This document shows positions 38,101 to 48,377 of a stretch of DNA of 64,000 nt, in pieces. The notes below the pieces were generated by a model, which searched no databases, was not told the DNA's origin, and saw nothing but the letters and a program-made list of their open reading frames with translations. The first letter of the stretch is position 1. Each line of letters begins with the position of its first letter. Made by a program: the position numbers and the translations under genes. This DNA is from Sphingomonas ginsenosidimutans (GTDB taxonomy: Bacteria > Pseudomonadota > Alphaproteobacteria > Sphingomonadales > Sphingomonadaceae), in assembly GCF_002374835.1 (NCBI RefSeq), contig NZ_NWVD01000004.1, positions 248,001 to 312,000 on the forward strand, read 5' to 3'.

Positions 38101-38784
38101 TCAACGCCCGGTCAGGCGATGCCACAACAGGCGCGCGGCACGGCGCGGGTGCCCCGCAGGATCGCGGCCATCCAGATCCAGCCGTGCGGACCGCGCCAGC
38201 GCGCCGAGGCTGCGCAGCGCGGTGGGCCAGCGCGCGCCGTCCGCGACGGAGGCGAAGGCGGCTTGCGCCTGCCGTTTCGCCTCCGCGGCGTCATCCGGGC
38301 GGCTCAGGTGGCGCGACAGGTCGGCCAGCGCCCAGCCCCGCCCGGCGGCGTCCAGCCGGGGATCGTCAGCGTGGCCCCACACGCGGCCCGCGACGACGAA
38401 CAGCTGCGCGCGGCCCGCAGCATAGCGCGCGATCGCGGGGGCGCCCAGCACCTCTTCCTCGACCAGCACCTCCCAGCCGTGGACGATCGGAACCAGCATC
38501 GCGCCGGTGACGTCATGGCGCAGCAGGTGGGCGGCCAGCCGCTCCAGCACCGGTTGCGCGGGGGGCGGTGCGTGGTCGAGCGCGGCCAGTGCCTCGCGCC
38601 ACCACGCTAGCCGCAATTGCCCGACCGCCGGCGTGGTGGTGGTGCGCAGCACCTGCGCCAACGCATCGTCGAGCGCGAGCAGCGACTCGAGCGCCGCGCG
38701 ATGGCGCACATCGGCGTAGGATAGCGCCAGCGCCCGTTCGGCCACGCCATCCGGCCGGAAAAGATCGTCGGTCGTCAAGGGCAT
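38101..38784 (-). CDS. Squalene/phytoene synthase family protein
   Basis: A 227-residue protein related to trans-isoprenyl diphosphate synthases of the head-to-head type: YADVRHRAALESLLALDDALAQVL and QLRLAWWREALAAL match the family. It is shorter than a phytoene synthase and I cannot see both Asp-rich DxxxD motifs, so it resembles the non-catalytic or assembly-factor branch (NDUFAF6-like) as much as a true carotenoid enzyme. It runs in the same direction as the EF-hand gene, 47 bp upstream of it, and is divergent from the tadG-like gene. Confidence 0.7.
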   Translation of the reverse strand: MPLTTDDLFRPDGVAERALALSYADVRHRAALESLLALDDALAQVLRTTTTPAVGQLRLAWWREALAALDHAPPPAQPVLERLAAHLLRHDVTGAMLVPIVHGWEVLVEEEVLGAPAIARYAAGRAQLFVVAGRVWGHADDPRLDAAGRGWALADLSRHLSRPDDAAEAKRQAQAAFASVADGARWPTALRSLGALARSARLDLDGRDPAGHPRRAARLLWHRLTGR

Positions 38785-38826
38785 GCGCCACTAAACCAAT
38801 TGTTATCCAGAAGCCCGTATCGCGGC

Positions 38827-40815
38827 ATGCTGACGATGCGAGGCGCGACGAAGGACATGCTGCAGTTCCTGTTTGGCCGCAAGGCGCAGACCGCCGGTTT
38901 CCTGAGCCGCCTGGGCCGCAACCAGGCTGCCAATACGCTGGCAATCATGGCGTTTGCCCTGATCCCGCTGATCGCGGTGGCGGGTTCGGCGATGGACATG
39001 GCGCGGCTGTACTACGTCAAGAGTCGGTTGCAGCAGGCGTGCGACGCCGGCGCGCTGGCGGGGCGCAAGTTCATGACCGGCCAGACGCTGGACAGTGCCT
39101 CGACCGCGCGCGCCAACGAATTCTTCAACAACAACTTCCGCGACGGCATGTTCGGCGCAGAGACGACCAGCTTCAACCCGTCGGTGCTGTCGGACGGGCA
39201 GGTGCGCGGCGTCGCGGCCACGACCGTGCCGATGACGCTGAGCGCGGTGATCGGCGCCCGGCCGATCACGCTGAACGTGTCGTGCCAAGCCAAACTGGAG
39301 ATCCCGAACCTCGACATCATGTTCGTCCTCGACACCACCGGGTCGATGGGTGACACCAACCCCGGCGATACGGTGAGCAAGATCGCCGGGCTGCGCACCG
39401 CGGTCCTCAGCTTCTACGACACGATCGAGGCGGCGAAACGCGCGACGACGCGGGTGCGCTATGGGTTCGTCCCTTATTCCAGCACGGTCAACGTCGGTAC
39501 GCTGCTGCGGCCCGAATGGCTCGTGGACCGATGGACCTATCAGTCGCGGGTGCAAAATGGCAGCACCCCCGGCGGTAGCACCACGCGCACCACCGACAAC
39601 AGCTATTCCGGTTGGAAGAACACGTCCGGGTCGGTAGTGACCACCACGTCCTCGTCCCGCGGGGAATCATGCCCGACGCCCGCGAACGAGAATTTCTCCA
39701 GCCCGACCGTCGAAAAGCTGATCAGTCAGGACGGCACCACCAAGGTGTACGAACAGACGCAGACGATCAACGGCACGCAATACAGCTCCTCCTTCTCCGG
39801 CGGACTGTGCACGATCACCAAGCGCGTCTGGAACAATTACGTCCAGACCCGCACCCGCACGGAAAAGCCGTGCACCAGGAACTGCACGACGACGTCCAAC
39901 CCCACCTACAGCTGGATCTACAAGCCTGTCGAGTTTCCGGTTTCGGGGTTCAAGGCGGTCGGCACCGACGGGGCGGTGGTGGGCGGGGTCGTGACCTATC
40001 CGATGTTCAGCGACACGCAGGGCGATGTCACCGTCACCTGGAACGCCGCAAACGCGTGCATCGAGGAACGCCAGACGGTGCGGCAGACGACCTATCCGTC
40101 GATCCCCGAAGACGCTTACGACATGAACATCGACATGGTGCCCGATCCGGCGCGCCCCGAAACGCAGTGGAAGCCGTTCCTTCCCCGGCTGGTCTACACC
40201 CGCAAGGGGATGAACAACTGGTACTATCCCGACTGGCCGTCGAATTCGAACACCCAGGGGCTGTGGAATTACTATGACAACGCCGCTTGCCCGACGGCGG
40301 CGCGGCGACTGAACGGCATAACGCGCAGCGACCTGAACACCTATCTCAACAGCCTCCAGCCGCGCGGGTACACCTATCACGACATCGGTTTCGTGTGGGG
40401 GGCGCGGCTGCTGTCGAAGAGCGGCATCTTCGCCGGCGATAACACCAGCGCCCCCAACGGCGGCGACATCGACCGCCACATCATCTTCATGACCGACGGT
40501 GGCACGGACACGCGGGTCGGCGTGTACGACGCCTATGGCCTGTCGGCGCTCGATCGCCGCCGCACCAGCACCGCCAGCACGCCTAGCGACAGCGATCAGA
40601 ACACGATCGTCGCCAATCGACTGGGCGCGCTGTGCACCGAAGCCAAGCGCAAGGGAATGACGGTGTGGGTTATCGCCTACGGCACCTCGCTGAGCACGAT
40701 GCTGTCGAACTGCGCCAACGAGGGGAAGGCGTTCCAGGCCAACGACGCCGGTGCTCTCAACGATTCGTTCCGCAACATCGCGACACAGATTGCGCGCCTG
40801 CGGGTGTCGAAGTGA
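38827..40815 (+). CDS. TadG-like pilus assembly protein with vWA domain
   Basis: A 662-residue protein. The N-terminal membrane segment ANTLAIMAFALIPLIAVAGSAMDMARLYYVKSRLQQACDAGALAG is the Tad-type pseudopilin region. A von Willebrand A domain follows, with MIDAS motif DIMFVLDTTGSMGDTN and a later FMTDGGTDTR; a Cys/Thr/Ser-rich insertion lies between (about 230-400). TadG-like proteins sit in the envelope and help build Flp-type pili. The start is taken at ATG 38827. Its stop overlaps the GTG of the next TadE gene (GTGA), so the three pilus genes form an operon. Confidence 0.85.
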   Translation: MLTMRGATKDMLQFLFGRKAQTAGFLSRLGRNQAANTLAIMAFALIPLIAVAGSAMDMARLYYVKSRLQQACDAGALAGRKFMTGQTLDSASTARANEFFNNNFRDGMFGAETTSFNPSVLSDGQVRGVAATTVPMTLSAVIGARPITLNVSCQAKLEIPNLDIMFVLDTTGSMGDTNPGDTVSKIAGLRTAVLSFYDTIEAAKRATTRVRYGFVPYSSTVNVGTLLRPEWLVDRWTYQSRVQNGSTPGGSTTRTTDNSYSGWKNTSGSVVTTTSSSRGESCPTPANENFSSPTVEKLISQDGTTKVYEQTQTINGTQYSSSFSGGLCTITKRVWNNYVQTRTRTEKPCTRNCTTTSNPTYSWIYKPVEFPVSGFKAVGTDGAVVGGVVTYPMFSDTQGDVTVTWNAANACIEERQTVRQTTYPSIPEDAYDMNIDMVPDPARPETQWKPFLPRLVYTRKGMNNWYYPDWPSNSNTQGLWNYYDNAACPTAARRLNGITRSDLNTYLNSLQPRGYTYHDIGFVWGARLLSKSGIFAGDNTSAPNGGDIDRHIIFMTDGGTDTRVGVYDAYGLSALDRRRTSTASTPSDSDQNTIVANRLGALCTEAKRKGMTVWVIAYGTSLSTMLSNCANEGKAFQANDAGALNDSFRNIATQIARLRVSK

Positions 40816-41405
40816 CGGGCGGTTTTCCGCGGCTGGCGCGCGACCGGCGCGGCGCGACGATCATCGAGTTCGCGCTGCTGCTGCCGGTCATGCTGCTGAT
40901 GCTGTTCTCGCTGTTCGATCTGTGTTTCCAGGTCTACGTCCAGTCGGTACTGACAGGGGCGGTGCAGCGCGCCGGCCGCGACCTGACGCTGGAGGGAGGC
41001 ACCCAGGCGTCGGTCGACGCGATACACGACAAGGTCACGGCGATGGTGCGCGCGGTGATGCCGCAGGCAAGTGTGACGCATGACCAGAAGAGCTACAGCA
41101 GCTTTTCGGCAATCGCGCCCGAGCGGTTCGTTGACGCCAACGGCAATCATCTACGCGATCCCGGCGAATGTTTCGACGACGTCAACCACAACGGCATCTG
41201 GGATACCGATCCGGTGATCAGCACGATCGGCGGCCCCAACGACATTACGGTCTATACCGCGCACGTCGCCTACAGCCAGCCCTTCCCGCTGATCCCGATC
41301 AACGGCGTGATGTCGAACGAGGTCGCGCTTTCGTCCACCACGGTCTTCAAGAACCAGCCGTTCGGCACGCAGACCGTCACCCCGGTGCAGCAGATATGCA
41401 GTTGA
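40812..41405 (+). CDS. TadE-like pseudopilin (first)
   Basis: A 197-residue protein: short cytoplasmic N-terminus, then RRGATIIEFALLLPVMLLMLFSLFDLCFQVYVQSVL, the TadE/pseudopilin pattern with Gly-Ala-Thr at the processing site and Glu at +5. The exported part includes FDDVNHNGIWDTDPVIS, a short acidic stretch that may bind calcium. The GTG start overlaps the tadG-like stop. It overlaps the next gene by 10 bp. No Flp, CpaF or TadV genes are in the window, so assembly depends on genes elsewhere. Confidence 0.85.
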   Translation: MTGGFPRLARDRRGATIIEFALLLPVMLLMLFSLFDLCFQVYVQSVLTGAVQRAGRDLTLEGGTQASVDAIHDKVTAMVRAVMPQASVTHDQKSYSSFSAIAPERFVDANGNHLRDPGECFDDVNHNGIWDTDPVISTIGGPNDITVYTAHVAYSQPFPLIPINGVMSNEVALSSTTVFKNQPFGTQTVTPVQQICS

Positions 41406-42100
41406 TCGACCGCCGCCACGCCCGGATCCGGCTTCTGCGCGGACGCCGCCTGCTGCGTCGGCTGGCACGGTCGCGCAGCGGTGTCGCCTTCCTCGAATTC
41501 GCGCTGGCGCTGCCGATCGTCGTGCCATTGGGACTGACGGGGACCGACCTGTCCTTTTACGCCTTGACGCAGATGCGGTTGAGCCAGGCGGCGCTCAACC
41601 TAGCGGACAATGCCTCTCGCGTGGGCGTGGATACCAGCTCGGGTACGCAGCAACTGCGCGAGGTCGACGTCAACGACATCTTCCAGGGGCTGCGGCTGCA
41701 GACCCCACAGCTCAACCTGGGGGAACAGGCCCGCGTGACGCTGAGCAGCCTGGAGCAGAACAGCGACGGGGGACAGTGGATCCACTGGCAGCGCTGCCTG
41801 GGCAAGCGCCGCGGGGCCGGCTGGGATTCGCAATATAACGACACGATGGGAGTGGCCGGCAACGGCTTCCCCGGCATCGGGCCGGCAAGCGCGCGGATCA
41901 CCGCGCCGCCGGCGTCGGCGGTGATGTACGTCGAGATCAACTACGAATACCGCCCGCTGATCCCGGCGATGTTCGTCGCCACGACGAAGCTCAGGTCCAA
42001 CGCATCGTTCGTCGTGCGCGACAGCCGCGAGCTGCGATCGGGGATCATCAATCTGGCGCCGCAGGCGACGCCGATGACCTGCGACCTGTACACCGACTGA
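41396..42100 (+). CDS. TadE-like pseudopilin (second)
   Basis: A 234-residue protein with an Arg-rich N-terminus and the pseudopilin segment RSGVAFLEFALALPIVVPLGLTGTDLSFYALTQMRLSQAALNLADNASRVG. The exported part contains Cys residues and ends VRDSRELRSGIINLAPQATPMTCDLYTD. It is diverged from the first TadE but of the same type, and overlaps it by 10 bp. The operon ends at a strong hairpin. Confidence 0.83.
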   Translation: MQLIDRRHARIRLLRGRRLLRRLARSRSGVAFLEFALALPIVVPLGLTGTDLSFYALTQMRLSQAALNLADNASRVGVDTSSGTQQLREVDVNDIFQGLRLQTPQLNLGEQARVTLSSLEQNSDGGQWIHWQRCLGKRRGAGWDSQYNDTMGVAGNGFPGIGPASARITAPPASAVMYVEINYEYRPLIPAMFVATTKLRSNASFVVRDSRELRSGIINLAPQATPMTCDLYTD

Positions 42101-42108
42101 CATGACGA

Positions 42109-42137
42109 CGCCCCGGCGGTGCGGACCCGCCGGGGCG
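42109..42137. terminator. Bidirectional terminator between tad and pdh genes
   Basis: CGCCCCGGCGG (42109-42119) and CCGCCGGGGCG (42127-42137) pair perfectly over a 7-base loop, extended imperfectly by ATGAC/GTCAT outside. There is no T-run. It lies between convergent operons. Confidence 0.65.
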
Positions 42138-42174
42138 CCGTGTCATCCGCGGCGCCGAACCGCCGCGGGGCCGG

Positions 42175-43602
42175 TCAGCGATAGCAGACCTTCTTCACCG
42201 CCGCGATCACCTTGTCCGCCGACACCAGCGCCAGCTTCTCCAGGTTGGCGGCATAGGGCAGCGGCACGTCCTCGTTGGTGACGCGCAGCACCGGCGCGTC
42301 GAGGTCGTCGAACCCATCCTCCATCGCGATCGCGGCGATTTCCGACGCGATCGAGCAGGTCGGCCAGCCTTCCTCGACCACCACCAGCCGGTTGGTCTTG
42401 GCCAGGCTCCTGAGCACGGTCGCCTTGTCGAGCGGGCGCAGCGTGCGCAGGTCGACGACCTCGGCCTCGATCCCCTCGCCCGCCAGCTTGTCTGCCGCCT
42501 CCAGCGCCAGCCCGACACCGATCGAATAGCTGACGATCGTCACGTCACGGCCCTCGCGCATGATCCGCGCCTTGCCGATCGGCAGCACCCAGTCGTCGAG
42601 CTTCGGCACCTCGAACGTGCGGCCATAGAGCAGCTCGTTTTCGAGAAAGACGACCGGATCCTGCGTGCGGATCGCCGCCTTCAGCAACCCCTTGGCATCG
42701 GCCGCGTCATAGGGCGCGATCACAATCAGCCCTGGAACGGAGGCATACCACGGGCCGTAATTCTGCGAATGCTGCGCGCCGACGCGGCTGGCCGCGCCGT
42801 TGGGGCCGCGGAACACGATCGGGCAGCGCATCTGACCGCCCGACATGTAGTTGGTCTTCGCGGCCGAATTGATGATGTGGTCGATCGCCTGCATCGCGAA
42901 GTTGAAGGTCATGAACTCGACGATCGGGCGCAGCCCGCCCATCGCCGCGCCCGTGCCGACGCCCGCAAAGCCATATTCGGTGATCGGCGTGTCGATGACG
43001 CGCTTGTCGCCGAATTCGTCGAGCAGGCCCTGCGTGACCTTGTACGCACCCTGATATTGCGCGACTTCCTCGCCCATCACGAACACGCGCTCGTCGGCGC
43101 GCATTTCCTCGGCCATCGCATCGCGCAGCGCCTCGCGCAGCGTCTGCTTGACCATCTCGGTGCCGGCCGGAATCGCGGGATCGGACACCTCAGCGTCGTG
43201 GCGCGCGGCCTCGAACATCTGGCGCGCGCCGGTTTCGACCTTCTCCTGCGCCGGGTGCGCCGAGTCCTCGACCGCGTCGGGCTTCTTCTCGTCCGCCTTG
43301 GCCTCGGGCGCAGGCGAATCGTCCTTGGTCGCGGCGGAAGCGGCGGCGGACGCGTCCTCACCCTCACCGGCGAGCTGCATGATGACCTCGCCGACTTTCA
43401 CGCCGTCGGTCCCCTCGGCGACAAGGATCTTCGCGACGACGCCCTCGTCGACCGCCTCGAATTCCATCGTGGCCTTGTCGGTCTCGATCTCGGCCATGAT
43501 GTCGCCGGACTTCACCTCGTCGCCTTCCTTGACGAGCCACTTGGCGAGCGTGCCCTCCTCCATCGTGGGCGACAGCGCCGGCATCTTGATGTCGATCGCC
43601 AT
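42175..43602 (-). CDS. pdhB: Pyruvate dehydrogenase E1 beta subunit with lipoyl domain
   Basis: A 475-residue E1-beta with an N-terminal biotinyl/lipoyl domain (residues 1-80; [22 protein letters not shown], lipoyl-Lys43 in [13 protein letters not shown]), an Ala/Pro/Glu linker, then the transketolase-like catalytic part ([35 protein letters not shown]). It forms the alpha2beta2 E1 of the pyruvate dehydrogenase complex, feeding acetyl-CoA to the TCA cycle. The lipoyl fusion to E1-beta is usual in alphaproteobacteria. The start at ATG 43602 lies one base from the pdhA stop, so both come from one transcript. Confidence 0.94.
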   Translation of the reverse strand: MAIDIKMPALSPTMEEGTLAKWLVKEGDEVKSGDIMAEIETDKATMEFEAVDEGVVAKILVAEGTDGVKVGEVIMQLAGEGEDASAAASAATKDDSPAPEAKADEKKPDAVEDSAHPAQEKVETGARQMFEAARHDAEVSDPAIPAGTEMVKQTLREALRDAMAEEMRADERVFVMGEEVAQYQGAYKVTQGLLDEFGDKRVIDTPITEYGFAGVGTGAAMGGLRPIVEFMTFNFAMQAIDHIINSAAKTNYMSGGQMRCPIVFRGPNGAASRVGAQHSQNYGPWYASVPGLIVIAPYDAADAKGLLKAAIRTQDPVVFLENELLYGRTFEVPKLDDWVLPIGKARIMREGRDVTIVSYSIGVGLALEAADKLAGEGIEAEVVDLRTLRPLDKATVLRSLAKTNRLVVVEEGWPTCSIASEIAAIAMEDGFDDLDAPVLRVTNEDVPLPYAANLEKLALVSADKVIAAVKKVCYR

Positions 43603-43603
43603 C

Positions 43604-44677
43604 TCAGTACTTCTCCACCAGAACGTCGGTATACAGTTCCGCCGGCTCCGGCTCCGGCGTGCTCTCGGCAAAATCGGCCGCTTCGTTGACCTGCTTGCGG
43701 ATCGTCTGCTCGATCGCCTTCAGTTCGTCTTCCTTGGTGCCATGGTCGTCGATCAGCAGCTTCTTGACATGCTCGATCGGGTCGGACTTGTCGCGGACCG
43801 CCTGAACTTCGTCGCGCGAGCGGTATTTCGCCGGGTCGGACATCGAGTGGCCGCGATAGCGATAGGTCTTCATCTCCAGGATGATCGGCCCCTTGCCGGC
43901 GCGCACCCACGCCAGCGCCTCCTCCGCCGCGCCGCGGGCCGCCAGCACGTCCATGCCGTCGATCTGCAGGCCGGGGATGCGGAAGCTTTCGCCGCGACGA
44001 TACAGCTGGTCCTCGGACGAGGCGCGGTTGACGCTGGTGCCCATGGCGTATTGGTTGTTCTCGATCACGAAGATGATCGGGAGCTTCCACAGCTCGGCCA
44101 TGTTGAAGCTTTCGTACACCTGCCCCTGGTTGGCGGCGCCGTCGCCGAAATAGGCCAGGCACACCCCGCCGTCGCCATTGTACTTGTGGCTGAACGCCAG
44201 CCCGGCGCCGAGCGACACCTGCGCGCCGACGATGCCGTGGCCGCCGTAGAACTTATGCTCGACACTGAACATGTGCATCGAGCCGCCCTTGCCCTTCGAG
44301 ATGCCGGCCTGGCGCCCCGTCAACTCGGCCATGACGTCCTTGGGCGGGATCCCGCACAACAGCATGTGGCCGTGGTCGCGATAGCCGGTGATGACCGAAT
44401 CTTTATCGGTCAGCGCCGATTGCAGGCCGACCGCGACCGCTTCCTGCCCGATGTACAGGTGGCAGAAGCCGCCGATCAGGCCCAGGCCGTACAGCTGCCC
44501 GGCCTTCTCCTCGAACCGGCGGATGAGGAGCATGTCCTCGTAGAATTTCAGCAGCTCCTCCTTCGACGCCGCATAGGGCGACGGATCGGCGGGGCGTTCG
44601 CGATTCGACTTCGTCGGATCGGCCGCTGGCGGCGTTGCGGGGCCGGCTGGCTGGGTGCGGGCGGGGGCTTTTGCCAC
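43604..44677 (-). CDS. pdhA: Pyruvate dehydrogenase E1 alpha subunit
   Basis: A 357-residue E1-alpha. The thiamine-diphosphate site reads [42 protein letters not shown] and the phosphorylation-loop-like [20 protein letters not shown] are family features. It catalyses decarboxylation of pyruvate with pdhB. The longer open frame (to 44743) starts with non-family sequence, and the GTG at 44677 (VAKAPARTQ) is preferred. It is divergent from an MFS gene; the E2 and E3 genes are not in this window. Confidence 0.92.
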   Translation of the reverse strand: MAKAPARTQPAGPATPPAADPTKSNRERPADPSPYAASKEELLKFYEDMLLIRRFEEKAGQLYGLGLIGGFCHLYIGQEAVAVGLQSALTDKDSVITGYRDHGHMLLCGIPPKDVMAELTGRQAGISKGKGGSMHMFSVEHKFYGGHGIVGAQVSLGAGLAFSHKYNGDGGVCLAYFGDGAANQGQVYESFNMAELWKLPIIFVIENNQYAMGTSVNRASSEDQLYRRGESFRIPGLQIDGMDVLAARGAAEEALAWVRAGKGPIILEMKTYRYRGHSMSDPAKYRSRDEVQAVRDKSDPIEHVKKLLIDDHGTKEDELKAIEQTIRKQVNEAADFAESTPEPEPAELYTDVLVEKY

Positions 44678-44791
44678 GATGGACGTAACCTCGTTTCCTT
44701 GGGGAGATGCGCGCCTATAGTCGCGGCACGCGGCAGACTGCAAACCCCACCGACTTGCAAGGGTTTCGGCACGGGTCTAGGCCGGCGGCAG

Positions 44792-46080
44792 ATGGACCGG
44801 ACCCCCGCCCCCGCCGTGCATCCGCTGCGGATCGCGAACTTCCGCGCCTATTGGCTGTCGCGCTTCTCCGGGACGATCGCGATCAGCGCGCAGGCGATCA
44901 TCATCGGATGGCAGGTATACGGCATCGCGCGCACGACGATGGACATCCGGCAGGCCGCGTTCATGCTGGGGCTGATCGGGCTGATACAGTTCGTGCCCCT
45001 GTTCGTCCTGACCCCGCTGGTTGGGCTGGTGGCCGACAGCGTCGACCGGCGCTGGATCATCCGCGGCACCACGGCGCTGCTGGTCGCCAATGCCGCGGTG
45101 CTCGGCATCCTGACCTGGGCGGGGCTGTTGACGCTGCCGTTCCTGTTCCTGGCTGCGGTGCTGGTGGGGGTGGCGCGCGCCTTTGCCGGCCCGGCCTATT
45201 CCGCGCTCGCCCCCAATCTGGTGCCCAAGGAGAGCCTGCCGACCGCTATCGCGATCTCCTCGATCGCATGGCAAACGGGGATGATCGCGGGGCCGAGTGT
45301 CGGCGGGCTGCTGTTCGCGATCCACCCCGACGTCGCCTATGCCACCATCTCCGCACTGCTGGCGGTCGCGCTGGGGCTGATGTTCCTGATCGGCCCGGTG
45401 CCACAGCCGCCGGCGCAGAAGGACCGCCGCCCGTTGCAGCGTATCCTCGACGGTTTCTCCTACGTGCGGCGCAACCGGCTGGTGCTGGCGGCGATCACGC
45501 TGGACCTGTTCGCGGTGCTGCTGGCGGGGGCGACCGCGCTGCTGCCGATCTACGCCCGCGATATCCTGCACGTCGGCGCCAGCGGGCTGGGGTTCCTGGC
45601 GGCGGGCATGGGGATCGGCGCGGCGACGACCGCGATCTTCTTCTCCTTCCGCCCGATGACCAGCAACGTCGGCGTCAAGATGCTGGTGTCGGTAGTGGTG
45701 TTCGGCCTGGCGATCCTGACATTCGGCCTGTCGACGTCCTTCTGGGTCAGCCTGGTCGCGCTGATCGTCGCGGGGGGCGCGGACATGGTATCCGTCTATG
45801 TGCGCACCTCGCTGATCCAGCTGCACACCCCCGATGCGATGCGCGGGCGGGTGAGCGCGGTGTCACAGCTGACGATTTCGGCATCGAACGAACTGGGCGA
45901 GGCGGAAAGCGGGCTGATGGCATCGCTGCTCGGGCCGGTCGGCGCGGTCGTCGTCGGCGGTGTCGGGGCCATCGCCATCACGCTCGTCTGGGCGTATCTG
46001 TTCCCGGAACTCAAGCGCGCGCGGACGTTTGATCCGCCTGCCATGCCCGAACACGAACCACTGCACGGAGTAGCGCAGCC

Positions 46081-46084
<4 letters not shown>
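44792..46084 (+). CDS. MFS transporter (EntS/MFS_3-like)
   Basis: A 430-residue membrane protein with about twelve hydrophobic segments. It starts [43 protein letters not shown]; the motif [15 protein letters not shown] is MFS motif A, and [10 protein letters not shown] closes the second half as in the MFS_3/EntS group of exporters. The substrate is unknown. The reading frame is open for 1.6 kb upstream, antisense to the pdh genes, but the ATG at 44792 gives the family length. Its stop overlaps the cysK start (ATGA). Confidence 0.9.
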
Positions 46085-47001
<917 letters not shown>

Positions 47002-47011
47002 TCTGACCCAT

Positions 47012-48316
47012 ATGAGCTGGAGGGTGCGCGCGGTCCTGTCCGGGATCGCGGCGCTCGCACTTGCGTTGCCCGTGATGGTGGTGTCGCACGCGCCGGCGGT
47101 GCCGCGCCCGATCGCGGCGAAGGTGAAGCGCCCGCAACGCGTCGTCGCGCCCACCGAGCTACCCGACGTCGAGCCGGTGGAGCTGCAGGACCTGACCCCG
47201 CAGGACGCGCGCACCTACAACGCGAGCATCCCGTTCGTGCGCGGGCCGAACCCCGCCGCGCGCCCGTTCCGCTTCGTCGGCGACGAGGCGCAGCGCGCGC
47301 GTGCCACCGACTGTCTCGCCGCCGCGGCGTGGTACGAGGCGGGCGACGACCCGGTCGGCGAACGCGCGGTGGTGCAGGTGGTGCTCAACCGGCTGCGTCA
47401 CCCGGCCTTTCCCAAGACGGTGTGCGGGGTGGTCTTCCAGGGGGCGGAGCGGACGACCGGCTGCCAGTTCACCTTCACCTGCGACGGCGCGCTGGCGCGC
47501 ATCCCGTCGCCCCCCGCATGGGACCGCGCGCGGCGGATCGCCGCCGATGCGCTGGGCGGCGCGGTCTTCGCGCCCGTGGGCTATGCCACGCATTACCACA
47601 CCGACTGGGTAGTGCCGTACTGGAGCGCCAGCCTGGACAAGATCGCGGAGGTGCACACGCACCTGTTCTTCCGTTGGACCGGCTGGTGGGGAACGCCCGC
47701 GGCGTTCCGGCGCGACGTGTCGTCGGCGGAACCGGTCGTGGCGAAACTGGCCAATGTGTCGGACGCGCACAAGCTGGGCGGCGCGCTGGACGAGGCGGCG
47801 ACCGCGCTGGCGGCAGCGCAGCCCTATCTGGACGGGCTGCCCGTGGCGGCGGGCGACGGGGCGCCTTCGGGTGAGGTGGCGGTCGGCGCGGCGCCGCGCG
47901 CGCTGGCGGACGCACCCGACACCTATTTCGTATTGCTGGACGCGCGCCGGCCGGACGAGTTCGCGGCGGTGGCGCAACGCACCTGCGCCGACCGACCGCG
48001 CTGCAAGGTCATGGGGTGGATCGACCAGCGGCTGATCCCCGCGTCGATGATGATGTCGCCGCAGCAGTATCAGGCGATGGGCTTCAGCTATCTGCGGGAT
48101 CGTGACGGCGGGTTCGACCGGATGCTGTGGAACTGCCAGCAATTCCCGCGCGGACAGGCCACGCAATGCATGCGCGGGCGCGTCACCGCCAAGCCGGCGC
48201 CCGCTGCCGAGGCGACGCCTGCGCCAAAGGGGCCGGTGACGCTGGCCGGGGTGCGGCGCGCCGCCCCCGCCCCCGAGGCGACGCCATCGCCCGCAGCCAC
48301 CCCGCGGATCGAATAG
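47012..48316 (+). CDS. SleB/CwlJ-type cell wall hydrolase
   Basis: A 434-residue exported protein with N-terminal hydrophobic signal (VRAVLSGIAALALALPVMVVSH) and a Hydrolase_2 domain at about 95-230: CLAAAAWYEAGDDPVGERAVVQVVLNRLRHPAFPKTVCGVVFQGAERTTGCQFTFTCDG, as in SleB and related murein hydrolases. The catalytic Glu lies in WYEAG. The C-terminal half has a second ordered part (DAPDTYFVLLDARRPDEF) and a Pro/Ala tail. It should cut peptidoglycan in the periplasm. It is followed by the terminator at 48321. Confidence 0.88.
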   Translation: MSWRVRAVLSGIAALALALPVMVVSHAPAVPRPIAAKVKRPQRVVAPTELPDVEPVELQDLTPQDARTYNASIPFVRGPNPAARPFRFVGDEAQRARATDCLAAAAWYEAGDDPVGERAVVQVVLNRLRHPAFPKTVCGVVFQGAERTTGCQFTFTCDGALARIPSPPAWDRARRIAADALGGAVFAPVGYATHYHTDWVVPYWSASLDKIAEVHTHLFFRWTGWWGTPAAFRRDVSSAEPVVAKLANVSDAHKLGGALDEAATALAAAQPYLDGLPVAAGDGAPSGEVAVGAAPRALADAPDTYFVLLDARRPDEFAAVAQRTCADRPRCKVMGWIDQRLIPASMMMSPQQYQAMGFSYLRDRDGGFDRMLWNCQQFPRGQATQCMRGRVTAKPAPAAEATPAPKGPVTLAGVRRAAPAPEATPSPAATPRIE

Positions 48317-48319
48317 GCG

Positions 48320-48354
48320 CGAAAAAGGGCGGCCCCCGCGAACAGGGGCCGCCC
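48320..48354 (-). terminator. Intrinsic terminator of the acyl-CoA dehydrogenase gene
   Basis: GGGCGGCCCC (48327-48336) pairs with GGGGCCGCCC (48345-48354). Read on the minus strand the stem is followed by TTTTTC, so it terminates the acyl-CoA dehydrogenase transcript; it may also stop sleB transcription from the other side. Confidence 0.8.
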
Positions 48355-48377
48355 GATCCCGTGACGTCGCGCGCCGA

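Noticed and set aside
43148..44791. Upstream extension of the MFS frame across the pdh genes
   Set aside because: Antisense to pdhA and pdhB; the MFS family length starts at 44792.
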